From: Candidatus Mediterraneibacter pullicola
Lineage (GTDB): Bacteria > Bacillota > Clostridia > Lachnospirales > Lachnospiraceae
NCBI GenBank assembly: GCA_019117065.1
Contig: DXAK01000012.1
Location: 157,342 to 221,341 of the forward strand
Length of the DNA stretch: 64,000 nt
Direction: 5' to 3'
Positions within the stretch are counted from its first letter, which is position 1. Every line of letters begins with the position of its first letter. The position numbers and the translations under genes are program-made. Under the pieces are notes generated by a model, which had not been told where the DNA came from, searched no databases, and saw nothing but the letters and a program-made list of their open reading frames with translations. Below, one piece after another: positions 51,679-60,794 of the stretch.

Positions 51679-51809
51679 GCCGGCACATCTGTATCCCTCG
51701 CGGATCCACTCGCGTTCGGGCCGCAGCTCAGCGGCACATAGGATCACAAAAGACGCGATCCAAGTACCAGCGCTGCTCTACGGTCCTTGAGAGATACAGA
51801 TGTGCCGGC
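51679..51809. terminator. Long structured intergenic hairpin, element D, at a convergent junction
   Basis: Perfect 17-bp stem GCCGGCACATCTGTATC / GATACAGATGTGCCGGC enclosing about 97 nt with further pairing potential. Confidence 0.7.
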
Positions 51810-51812
51810 TTC

Positions 51813-51992
51813 TTATTCGAAAAGAATTTTCATCTCTTTCCGTTTGGATAAACATAGTCCCCAGATACCTGCCATATAAGCAAAGCATCCAAGCGGGAGC
51901 ATTCCAACGATCGAGGTAGAGCGGAGCGGTTTTGCGTTATGACAGGTAGCCGGGGACGGATATTTTATCAATATGCGAAAGACAGATTTCAT
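51813..51992 (-). CDS. 59-aa ORF overlapping the MCO stop; decayed sortase sorting-signal-like C-terminus
   Basis: Hand translation MKSVFRILIKYPSPATCHNAKPLRSTSIVGMLPLGCFAYMAGIWGLCLSKRKEMKILFE*: SPATC (LPxTG-like), hydrophobic helix, KRK tail. Below the size cut-off of the ORF track. Confidence 0.4.
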   Translation of the reverse strand: MKSVFRILIKYPSPATCHNAKPLRSTSIVGMLPLGCFAYMAGIWGLCLSKRKEMKILFE

Positions 51993-54900
51993 CTGCTTTT
52001 ACATATGCGTTTCCAGATTTTCCCGCAGGCGTTTCTGTATCTACATCCGATGCCCTGCTTCAGTACGCGGAAGATACCCCACATACCTGATTCTATATCC
52101 CATTTTACGCTTCCGGAGCGATAGAGATAGTCACCGGGGCAGGAAGCACCATTTTTTAGTTCCATGTTGAAAGTGTTGCCGATGCTGACGCCGCCTTGGA
52201 GGGGAATAACTCTTGAGAACGGGTCGGCAGGCTGTTCCATCCACTCGTGTCCATGAATGGTAAATCCTACATTTCGGGGCTTGTCTGCCGGCATCATGGT
52301 GCGGAAAATGACTCTTTCTCCGGTATATGCTTTAAACAGTGGAGTCGCCGGATCACCATGGATACGGCTGCTGAAGATCAGGGAAATACGGTCGTCAGAT
52401 TTCAGTCTGTTGGCAAAGCGCTCAGAACGGTAATTGTATCCTTTTTCTCCAGTGTCCTCGTCATCCACAGCCTCGCCTTCATCTTCTCGTATTGTTTTCA
52501 CAAGTTTGCCGTCAGCATCCAGCATACGGATTCCGTTCTGGATCATCACCACACATTCGCGGAAACTCTCTGTGCCCGGAGCTGTAATGACGGCTTCGTC
52601 TTCATGTAGGGCTTTTGAGAAAGAAAAATTGCGGTACCACAAAGCTCCTGCCGGTTCAATGATAATCGCTCCGAATAAGCCATGATAGCGGTGATTGCGC
52701 ATGTCTCCGAAAGATTGGATGATGCAGGGACCATATTCTTGGTCCGCATACCACAGATATTTTTTACTTTCACCCGGAGCTACAGTCTGTTCCCGGTTGT
52801 TGTATCCCACATTGATTCCCGAATCGCAGACAGGGTCATAGTTCAGAAACTGAGGATTTAAGGAAACCCTCATAGAGGGCTGGTGCCGGAAGTCTAAGGG
52901 AACCCTCGGGTAGTCAAAATACTCCACAGGATGACTTGGATCAAAGAGATTGTGAAGCGTGACTTCAATCCACTCCCCGGCATTTGCCCGAAGTATCAAG
53001 GGCTTTGGTTCATAGTGTCCACACAGTGCCTGATCGACATCCTTAAGAGGTACGAATAAAAGTCCATCCGGGTCATGATCGCCGTGGCGGTTATAAGGAA
53101 TATTGTGCTGAATGGCGGCGATTTCATACTTCCGTATGACCGCATCCTTTCCGGGGCAGGGTGGCAGCGGCAGGATTCGGTCTTTTCCTTTGCATAGTGG
53201 TTTCAGATGCTTTACAGGTTTCTCGTGTGCCCTGAGAATGCCCCAGAGGCCAAGCCATGCGTCGTCAATCCCCCCGAAATAGTAGAGGTAATCTCCGGGA
53301 GCATATTTCTTCGTGATACGGAGATTAAAGGCTTCGGAGATGCCGATAGTCTGGGAGGCGACAAGGGGAGAATGGGGATCCGCAATCTCGTGCCGCCATG
53401 ACAGACCGGTGAGGTTGAAGGCATGCTGCTCTTCGTGGGCGCCGTCCAGCAGACGGATGATGATCTCGTCTCCCGGGTAGGTTTCTAAGATGGGGGTTGC
53501 GGGATCTCCATGCACAAAGGAGCTGAAAATATAAGCCGGATCTTCGTGGCATTTCAGGCGTTCCCTCATAGGCTCGCACCGGTAGTTTACGCCCATTACC
53601 CCGGGATCATCGTGGGAGCCGGGGACTTCCGGGGGATTCAGCGGATTGCCGTCTCTGTCAAAAAGAAAGGCGAAATCATGGACGAACAGAGCAAATTCAC
53701 GGAAGGATGTGCCGTCCTTGCGCCGGATTACCGCCTGTGTGCCCCGACGTAGTTTTTTGCCGCTGCGGACACTGTGGAAGGTGGCTCCAGCTTCCTCAAT
53801 GATCATAGCTCCGAACATGCCGTGCATCTGGTGGGAGTTGGCAAACAGATGATCGTGGAAGAAGACAGTGCGCAGTTCGGTATTTGCAAACAAACGCTCG
53901 ATCAGCGTCTCATATTTTCTTGCACCCGCGATGTTGTTCCAGCCGTTTGCAGCGCCGTCGGAGACAATCGTGTCGAATTTCACAAGGTGTACATGGTGTC
54001 CGACAATGTCTGTCAGCGTTTCCATCTGGAAGGGACTTTCTTCCAAACGCTCTGGCAGAAGGTTAGTAAAACGGAATTCAATACAATCTCCGGCGTTGGC
54101 TCTTATGACAAGGGGTTCCACCCGGATTTTCTGTTCCTCTACTTTTCTTATATAGCAGTCCAGGCCGCCGTGGTATTCCAAGTCTTCTTTCAGCACAAAG
54201 AACCGGCCCTGCGGATCGTGCCAGCCGTAGCGGTTATAAGTCACTTTTGCCTGCACGACAGCGATTTCAAACACCTTTACATCGGTGCCATCCGGCATGC
54301 AGGAAGGTTGTAAATCTGATCCTTCATCTGACCGGCAGGAGCAGGGTTTGCCGCCTGCGTGGCAGGGACAGGTCTCGGAATAGAGAGCTCCGGGGGCAAA
54401 GTTTTTTACAAAATTTGCCTGTTCCAGAGGAGTTGGTTCGATTTTATTGCTGCCGTCCGGATTTTGTATGCCAAGAGGCGGCTGTAGCGGTCTTTCTCCA
54501 AAAACCCCGTTTATAAAACCGGGATACCCCGGGTGTTCTTTATCTTTTCGAGGAGGTGCGACCCGGTCTTTTAAAGGCATTAGAGGCGGGATTTTAGCGC
54601 CGTCAGGAAGGTGGGCGCTTCCGTCCTCCAGCCGGTCGTGTATTCTCCACAGAGTCCACATACCCTCGTGGAAATGGGGATAGAGGTGACAGTGGAAAAT
54701 CACGTCCCCGATGGTTTCTGTCAGGCTGCCCGCCCCGTGAAGAATATCCAAAGTATAACATTCCTGCGGGCTGAGTGTGATGGAGTCCAGAATGGTGGAA
54801 ACCGGATTATCCGCTTCCAACTGCCACTGGTGATTGTGGAGATGGAATACATGGGTCTCCTTGACGCCTCCGTGAATCAGCCGGATTTTTGACGGGTCTC

Positions 54901-55714
54901 CCACGTAAGCGCGAAGGATGGGCGGCGCCGGATCGCCGTAGACCCATGAACTCATGGAGATATCCTCCCCGCTGTCCGCGTGGTCATGGGTAAGGGGCGG
55001 GCGGTTTCTCATAGGTTCCGAGCGATAGCTGATGCCCGTAGTAGAGGAGGGGAGCCCAGTGTGAGGATCCACAGGGGGATTTCCGTCTTTGTTCAGGATT
55101 TCCAATTCGTCATGGAAGAATACGGCATATTCCCTAAAGGCTGGTTTCCCGGGAGAATAGATATCCGCAAAAAGCCCGCTCTCTAGCTGACCGCCTGTCT
55201 GTGGATCCAGCCATTTAGACTGAGGCGCTTCCACAATGATAGCGCCGAAAAGTCCGTGGATATTTGTACCGTCCTTGCTGCTGCTTGTATCGCCCATATC
55301 GTGGAACAGGTACACACCTTCCCGGTTGGCATACCACGTGTATACGATCTTATGGCGGGTGGTGGTATCTTTGTTAAATCCTGCGCTGGTTCCGTCAGAC
55401 GTCTGTACGTCATAATTCATCCCTAGCACATGAATGGAAAGGGCACGGTCAAGGGAATGGGAGAAAGTGATTACAACAGTTTCCCCCAAGTTTGCTCTTA
55501 TGACAAGGGGTTTTACTTCTTCATAAGGCTGGGGGATTTCTTTGGAAAAATTGCGCAACGCTCCTTGGCGGATACGGTCTGCATCTTTTTTTAGCACATA
55601 CAGAAGACCGCTTGGGTCATGATCCCCATACTTGTTGTAAACAATAGGGATCTCAATAGCTTCGATCTCATAATACCGGGTTCGGTCAGGCCGTGTATAA
55701 TTACAAAGTTCCAT
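51989..55714 (-). CDS. Giant multicopper-oxidase-like protein: three tandem two-cupredoxin modules
   Basis: Three repeats starting EIeaIeIPIVYNKYGDHDPSGLLYV / EIAVVQAKVTYNRYGWHDPQGRFFV / EIAAIQHNIPYNRHGDHDPDGLLFV. Copper motifs HVFHLHNHQW and HCHLYPHFHEGMW (module 1), FFHDHLFANSHQMHG (module 2), IHGHEW (module 3). Confidence 0.88.
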   Translation of the reverse strand: MELCNYTRPDRTRYYEIEAIEIPIVYNKYGDHDPSGLLYVLKKDADRIRQGALRNFSKEIPQPYEEVKPLVIRANLGETVVITFSHSLDRALSIHVLGMNYDVQTSDGTSAGFNKDTTTRHKIVYTWYANREGVYLFHDMGDTSSSKDGTNIHGLFGAIIVEAPQSKWLDPQTGGQLESGLFADIYSPGKPAFREYAVFFHDELEILNKDGNPPVDPHTGLPSSTTGISYRSEPMRNRPPLTHDHADSGEDISMSSWVYGDPAPPILRAYVGDPSKIRLIHGGVKETHVFHLHNHQWQLEADNPVSTILDSITLSPQECYTLDILHGAGSLTETIGDVIFHCHLYPHFHEGMWTLWRIHDRLEDGSAHLPDGAKIPPLMPLKDRVAPPRKDKEHPGYPGFINGVFGERPLQPPLGIQNPDGSNKIEPTPLEQANFVKNFAPGALYSETCPCHAGGKPCSCRSDEGSDLQPSCMPDGTDVKVFEIAVVQAKVTYNRYGWHDPQGRFFVLKEDLEYHGGLDCYIRKVEEQKIRVEPLVIRANAGDCIEFRFTNLLPERLEESPFQMETLTDIVGHHVHLVKFDTIVSDGAANGWNNIAGARKYETLIERLFANTELRTVFFHDHLFANSHQMHGMFGAMIIEEAGATFHSVRSGKKLRRGTQAVIRRKDGTSFREFALFVHDFAFLFDRDGNPLNPPEVPGSHDDPGVMGVNYRCEPMRERLKCHEDPAYIFSSFVHGDPATPILETYPGDEIIIRLLDGAHEEQHAFNLTGLSWRHEIADPHSPLVASQTIGISEAFNLRITKKYAPGDYLYYFGGIDDAWLGLWGILRAHEKPVKHLKPLCKGKDRILPLPPCPGKDAVIRKYEIAAIQHNIPYNRHGDHDPDGLLFVPLKDVDQALCGHYEPKPLILRANAGEWIEVTLHNLFDPSHPVEYFDYPRVPLDFRHQPSMRVSLNPQFLNYDPVCDSGINVGYNNREQTVAPGESKKYLWYADQEYGPCIIQSFGDMRNHRYHGLFGAIIIEPAGALWYRNFSFSKALHEDEAVITAPGTESFRECVVMIQNGIRMLDADGKLVKTIREDEGEAVDDEDTGEKGYNYRSERFANRLKSDDRISLIFSSRIHGDPATPLFKAYTGERVIFRTMMPADKPRNVGFTIHGHEWMEQPADPFSRVIPLQGGVSIGNTFNMELKNGASCPGDYLYRSGSVKWDIESGMWGIFRVLKQGIGCRYRNACGKIWKRICKSR

Positions 55715-55731
55715 TGCTCTTCCTCCTATCG

Positions 55732-56637
55732 TTATCGTGTCTTTTTGTCTTCCAGAATCCGAATATAATGATTTGCTTCTCGAAGAACATGGTCTGCCAG
55801 CAGCGGAAGAATGATGGAGGAAATTTGATTACTTAGGATGCCTTTTGCCCCGGCTGCTTTAAAGTCGCGGTACTTGATTGTCTCTTCCAATGTGCGTTGG
55901 GTCAGACTATTGGCAATACTATCCTGACGGCGCGCCGCTTCAAGCAGTCGTGTGTAATCTTTTGAAAAATCATCGGCTGTTTCGATCAATTGTGCCTCCG
56001 ACGGGTCTAGAAGACCGCGGATGAACCACGCGTGTTCCATCATGATCTGATTCCAGAACTCCTCGGTCTCGTAGAAATTCTGATAGCAGATGTTTCGGTT
56101 TGTCAGAAGCTGCTCCACAATTTCCCGATAGAGTTTTGCCTCCCGGATAATGTGTTCGATCAGGAGAGGGTAGTTAGCGGTGAAAAGTTTCCCGTTGTTT
56201 ACGCTGCGGAGGATACGCTCCTTGAAGCGGATCAGCTCACCAATCAGCCGGAAAGCCCGCTCGTTAATACGGAAGACCTGCTGAAACAGTGGACGATCCG
56301 GGTTTTGGATACGATCGCAGCGCAGCTTTCTCGTATCTTCCGTGATCTGGGAGTTGATAGGAACGCCGCTCAACTCGCTTGTTTTTCTCTCGGCGGGGAG
56401 AGTAAATTCGGTGATGAGTTCGCCGGAATCTGGTACAGAGTTCTGGACATGACCGTTGGAGATCCTGACTACATCCTGAAGTAGTTCCTCAAATTTATGG
56501 CGGAATCTTCCCGCTTCTTCAATCAAATCTTTTTCGCAGCAGGGGAAGCCTGCTTCTAGAAAAAGAGAGTGTTCTTTCATAATTCTTGCAAAAAACAGAT
56601 GGCTTTCCAGAGAAAGCGTAACATAATCATTCATCAT
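55732..56637 (-). CDS. DUF2935 domain-containing protein (hemerythrin-like helical bundle)
   Basis: ESHLFFARIMKEHSLFLEAGF…EEFWNQIMMEHAWFIRGLLDPSEAQLIE…DHVLREANHYIRIL; repeated H/E metal-binding helix pattern; 17 bp upstream of the MCO gene. Confidence 0.85.
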   Translation of the reverse strand: MMNDYVTLSLESHLFFARIMKEHSLFLEAGFPCCEKDLIEEAGRFRHKFEELLQDVVRISNGHVQNSVPDSGELITEFTLPAERKTSELSGVPINSQITEDTRKLRCDRIQNPDRPLFQQVFRINERAFRLIGELIRFKERILRSVNNGKLFTANYPLLIEHIIREAKLYREIVEQLLTNRNICYQNFYETEEFWNQIMMEHAWFIRGLLDPSEAQLIETADDFSKDYTRLLEAARRQDSIANSLTQRTLEETIKYRDFKAAGAKGILSNQISSIILPLLADHVLREANHYIRILEDKKTR

Positions 56638-56789
56638 TATTCATACCTTTTAATTTAGACTTTATTATACTATATGTGAAAGAACGTGGAAGGGGACCGC
56701 AGAGAAGGGCAGGTTACAAAAAGCAAAGATCGTGTGAACAGGATAAAAATATCTTGACTTATTTTAATGCACTACCTATAATGAATGAG

Positions 56790-57100
56790 TATATGAAAAA
56801 GACTTCGAAGAGGAAGAGTAAGGATGTACCGTTTTCAGAGAGCTGGCGGAAGGTGCGAGGCAGTAGCGTAAGTCCTGAACTGGCCTTAGAGTTCTTCTGC
56901 TGAAAGGCTGAAACAGTAAGCGGAGGCGGGTATTCCCGTTACAGGATCAAATGAGTGCGTCTGTCTAAGGATAAAGGAAAGCAGCGGCATAGACTAGGAC
57001 CGCAGATCTCTTTTCAAGGACGGATGAATAAGAGTGGTACCACGGAAATAAAGCCTTTTCGTCTCTTGGTTTAATGAGAGGGAGAGGCTTTTCTTTGTGC
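56790..57100 (+). ncRNA. T-box leader (presumably tRNA-Leu responsive) of leuS
   Basis: Stem I element CAGAGAGCTGGCGGAAGGTGCGAG; T-box motif AGAGTGGTACCACGG (57031-57045); terminator AAGCCT…AGGCTTTTCTTT before leuS. Confidence 0.92.
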
Positions 57101-57149
57101 GCAGATTTTGCGGCGCAAGAATGATGAAAGAAAGAGAGGAATCATTATA

Positions 57150-59582
57150 ATGGGTACAAAAATTGTGTACAACCACAAAGCTATTGAGAAAAAATGGCGT
57201 GAGAAATGGGCAGAGAACCCGGTGAATCCGCGTGTGGATGACGAGGGAAACAAGAAGCAGAAATACTATTGTCTCGACATGTTCCCGTATCCGTCGGGAA
57301 ACGGGCTTCATGTAGGGCACTGGAGAGGATATGTAATTTCCGATGTCTGGAGCCGGTACAAACTTCAGCAAGGATACTATATCGTGCACCCCATGGGCTG
57401 GGACGCGTTCGGACTTCCGGCTGAGAACTATGCCATCAAGATGGGCGTTCATCCGGCGAAATCCACAGCAGAGAACGTGGCGAATATCAAGAAACAGATC
57501 AACGACATCGCGGCGCTCTATGACTGGGATATGGAAGTGAACACCACGGATCCGGCATTTTATAAATGGACACAGTGGATATTCGTGAAAATGTTCAAGG
57601 CAGGGCTTGCATACGAGAAGGAGTTCCCGATTAACTGGTGTCCTTCCTGTAAGACAGGGCTTGCCAATGAGGAAGTCGTAAACGGAAAATGCGAGCGTTG
57701 TGGCGCGGAGGTGACGAAGAAGAACCTGCGCCAGTGGATGCTGCGCATCACAAAATATGCTGACCGCCTGTTAAATGACCTTGATAAGCTGGATTGGCCG
57801 GAGAAGGTTAAGAAGATGCAGACAGACTGGATTGGAAAATCCTACGGAGCAGAGGTTGATTTTCCGGTAGAGGGCAGAGATGAGAAGATCACAGTCTATA
57901 CTACAAGACCGGATACCCTTTACGGAGCGACCTTTATGGTGCTTGCGCCGGAACATGAACTGGCGGCATCTCTTGCTACGCCTGAGACGAAGGAAGAGGT
58001 AGAGAAATATATTTACGAAGCTTCCATGAAGTCCAACGTGGACCGTATGCAGGATAAGGAAAAGACGGGTGTGTTCACGGGAAGTTATGCCGTGAATCCA
58101 TTAAACGGAGCAAAGACGCCAATCTGGCTGTCTGATTATGTACTGGCTGATTATGGTACGGGAGCCATTATGTGTGTTCCGGCTCATGACGACCGAGACT
58201 TTGAGTTCGCGAAGAAATTTCATATCCCGATTGTTCAGGTCATCGCAAAGGACGGCAAAGAGATCGAGAATATGACGGAAGCTTACACAGAGGCGGCTGG
58301 TACGATGATCAATTCCGATGAGTGGAACGGGATGGAGTCTGCTGTTCTTAAGAAAGAAGCTCCGCACATCATTGAGAAAAGGGGTCTTGGACGTGCTACA
58401 GTGAACTATAAACTGCGTGACTGGGTATTCTCCCGTCAGCGTTACTGGGGCGAGCCGATTCCGATCATCCATTGTCCGGACTGCGGCTGCGTGCCTGTTC
58501 CTGAGGAGGAACTTCCACTGACACTTCCAGATGTGGATTCCTACGAGCCCACGGGAACGGGAGAGTCCCCGTTGGCAGCTATTGACGAGTGGGTGAACTG
58601 CACATGCCCGGTATGCCAAAAGCCGGCAAAGAGAGAAACCAACACTATGCCACAGTGGGCTGGTTCTTCGTGGTATTTCCTGCGCTATGTGGACAATCAC
58701 AATGACAAGGAACTGGTGTCCAGAGAAAAAGCCGATGAGATGCTTCCGGTAGATATGTACATCGGCGGCGTGGAGCATGCGGTGCTCCATCTTCTGTACT
58801 CTAGATTCTATACAAAGTTCCTGTGCGACATCGGCGTGATCGACTTTGACGAGCCGTTCCACAAGCTGTTTAATCAGGGCATGATTACAGGAAAGAATGG
58901 CATTAAGATGAGTAAATCCAAAGGAAACGTAGTCTCCCCGGATGACCTTGTGCGCGACTACGGATGCGATTCCCTGAGAATGTATGAGCTTTTTGTGGGA
59001 CCGCCGGAGTTGGATGCAGAGTGGGATGACAGAGGAATCGACGGCGTCAACCGTTTCCTGAAACGCCTCTGGACGTTGCTTATGGACAGCAAAGATCAAG
59101 ACATCAAGGCGACCAAAGAGATGATAAAGCTCCGCCACAGAATGGTGTACGATATCACGAATCGTCTGGAGAGCTTCAGCCTCAATACCGTAATCTCCGG
59201 TTTCATGGAGTACAACAACAAGTTTATCGATGTGGCGAAAAAAGAGGGCGGCATCGACGGAGAAACATTGGAGACAATCGCAGTGCTGATCTCCCCGTTT
59301 GCACCGCATTTCGCAGAGGAAATGTGGGAGCAGTTAGGGCATGAGGATACTGTGTTTAAGGCAGGATGGCCCACCTATGACGAGGACGCAATGAAGGATG
59401 ATGAGATCGAGATTCCGGTACAGATCAACGGAAAGACAAAAGCGGTTGTGAGCATTTCTGCGGAAGCGTCCAAAGAGGATGCGATTGCGGCGGGAAAAGC
59501 AGCGATTGCAGATAAGCTGACGGGGAATGTAGTCAAGGAAATCTATGTGCCGAAGAAGATCATCAATATCGTGATGAAATAA
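57150..59582 (+). CDS. leuS: Leucyl-tRNA synthetase
   Basis: MFPYPSGNGLHVGHWRGYV (HIGH-like), KMSKSKGN (KMSKS), CP1 editing domain. Confidence 0.98.
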   Translation: MGTKIVYNHKAIEKKWREKWAENPVNPRVDDEGNKKQKYYCLDMFPYPSGNGLHVGHWRGYVISDVWSRYKLQQGYYIVHPMGWDAFGLPAENYAIKMGVHPAKSTAENVANIKKQINDIAALYDWDMEVNTTDPAFYKWTQWIFVKMFKAGLAYEKEFPINWCPSCKTGLANEEVVNGKCERCGAEVTKKNLRQWMLRITKYADRLLNDLDKLDWPEKVKKMQTDWIGKSYGAEVDFPVEGRDEKITVYTTRPDTLYGATFMVLAPEHELAASLATPETKEEVEKYIYEASMKSNVDRMQDKEKTGVFTGSYAVNPLNGAKTPIWLSDYVLADYGTGAIMCVPAHDDRDFEFAKKFHIPIVQVIAKDGKEIENMTEAYTEAAGTMINSDEWNGMESAVLKKEAPHIIEKRGLGRATVNYKLRDWVFSRQRYWGEPIPIIHCPDCGCVPVPEEELPLTLPDVDSYEPTGTGESPLAAIDEWVNCTCPVCQKPAKRETNTMPQWAGSSWYFLRYVDNHNDKELVSREKADEMLPVDMYIGGVEHAVLHLLYSRFYTKFLCDIGVIDFDEPFHKLFNQGMITGKNGIKMSKSKGNVVSPDDLVRDYGCDSLRMYELFVGPPELDAEWDDRGIDGVNRFLKRLWTLLMDSKDQDIKATKEMIKLRHRMVYDITNRLESFSLNTVISGFMEYNNKFIDVAKKEGGIDGETLETIAVLISPFAPHFAEEMWEQLGHEDTVFKAGWPTYDEDAMKDDEIEIPVQINGKTKAVVSISAEASKEDAIAAGKAAIADKLTGNVVKEIYVPKKIINIVMK

Positions 59583-59719
59583 TTTAGGAGCAGTTTTTAT
59601 AATTGAATAAGGTGCTTGGAAATATTGAAAAGTTCACTTAAAATCAAGGTTTACAGACATTTTTCTTCAAAGAAAAGGTATCATAAAATACCGCAAAATA
59701 TCGTAACAGATTTTAAAAA

Positions 59720-59761
59720 TGGAGTAAATTTGGAGTAAAAGTTGAAAGAAAATGGAGTAAA
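59720..59761 (+). repeat. Three 9-bp direct repeats TGGAGTAAA near the ICE/chromosome junction
   Basis: TGGAGTAAA at 59720-59728, 59731-59739 and 59753-59761. Confidence 0.7.
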
Positions 59762-59786
59762 TATTTCAAAAGAGCATTAGAGGAAT

Positions 59787-59820
59787 GACGCAGATAGTAG
59801 AGATATTGTCTGCGTTATTT
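59787..59820 (+). terminator. Terminator-like hairpin
   Basis: ACGCAGATA…TCTGCGTTATTTTT. Confidence 0.6.
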
Positions 59821-59902
59821 TTATGAGGAATGATGAAAATACTTACAAATTATGATATTATGAGAATATAAACAAATTGGAATTGTTGGAGAGGGATTGA
59901 TT

Positions 59903-60559
59903 ATGAATAAGGTATGGTCTGAACTAAATAAAACGATGCAGGCACAAATCAAAAAGAAAGATACCTACAAAGAGGGTATTAACACATTATTTGATTTACG
60001 AAATCAGTTAATGGAAACCTTAACATCATTTAATGAAGAATTAAGCAGAGAAGATTTTGATGCAATTCCATTTATAAATGCAGACGGTTATCATAATAAG
60101 ACGATTGCATATTCAATTTGGCATATTTTTCGTATCGAAGATATCGTTGCGCATACATTGATTGGTGAAAACAAGCAGGTGTTTTTTGAGGGTAATTATC
60201 AAGAACGTATCAATTCGCCTATAATTACAACAGGAAATGAACTTGTAAAAGAGCAGATTGCGGATTTTTCAAAACGTCTTAATTTGAAAGAATTATATTC
60301 ATATATTTTTGAGGTAAAAGATAGCACGGAGAAGATAATCAGCAGTTTATCCTATGATGAATTGAAAAAGAAAATATCAGAAGAAAGAAAAAAACAATTA
60401 AAATTATTAAACGTTGTAAGTAATGACGAAAATGCAATTTGGCTTATTGATTATTGGTGCGGAAAAGATATTCGAGGTTTAATACAAATGCCATTTTCAA
60501 GACATTGGATTATGCACGTAGAAGCAAGCCTGCGTATAAAAAACAAGATACATTCATAA
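59903..60559 (+). CDS. DinB/DfsB-like four-helix bundle protein
   Basis: YHNKTIAYSIWHIFRIEDIVAHTLI and C-terminal PFSRHWIMHVEASLRIK; His pattern of DinB-like proteins. Confidence 0.55.
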   Translation: MNKVWSELNKTMQAQIKKKDTYKEGINTLFDLRNQLMETLTSFNEELSREDFDAIPFINADGYHNKTIAYSIWHIFRIEDIVAHTLIGENKQVFFEGNYQERINSPIITTGNELVKEQIADFSKRLNLKELYSYIFEVKDSTEKIISSLSYDELKKKISEERKKQLKLLNVVSNDENAIWLIDYWCGKDIRGLIQMPFSRHWIMHVEASLRIKNKIHS

Positions 60560-60644
60560 GTGCAATTCCGGTTTGTATGACAAACGATAATTTGAAACTT
60601 ATCTTTATTCATAATAAAATCATATATAGAAGGAGGCGGGAACA

Positions 60645-60725
60645 ATGTTATGTCATAGAATAATTGATTTAAGCAATCAACTCTGTACAGAATCTGATGA
60701 TAAGGCGATATTTGTACAGAGGTAA
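60645..60725 (+). CDS. Putative 26-aa leader peptide upstream of the MFS gene
   Basis: Strong RBS AGAAGGAGGCGGG; ATG 60645: MLCHRIIDLSNQLCTESDDKAIFVQR*; its 3' half forms a perfect hairpin CTCTGTACA…TGTACAGAG. Confidence 0.5.
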   Translation: MLCHRIIDLSNQLCTESDDKAIFVQR

Positions 60726-60794
60726 TTTTCGCCGAACATTGGATTTTGTACAATTTAATCCGCAAAAAATAAAGATTAGATTGGAGAAAATTCA

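Noticed and set aside
52247-55186. Plus-strand ORFs opposite the MCO gene (e.g. 53774-54313, 179 aa)
   Set aside because: Antisense to a clearly repetitive, conserved MCO coding sequence; no independent support.
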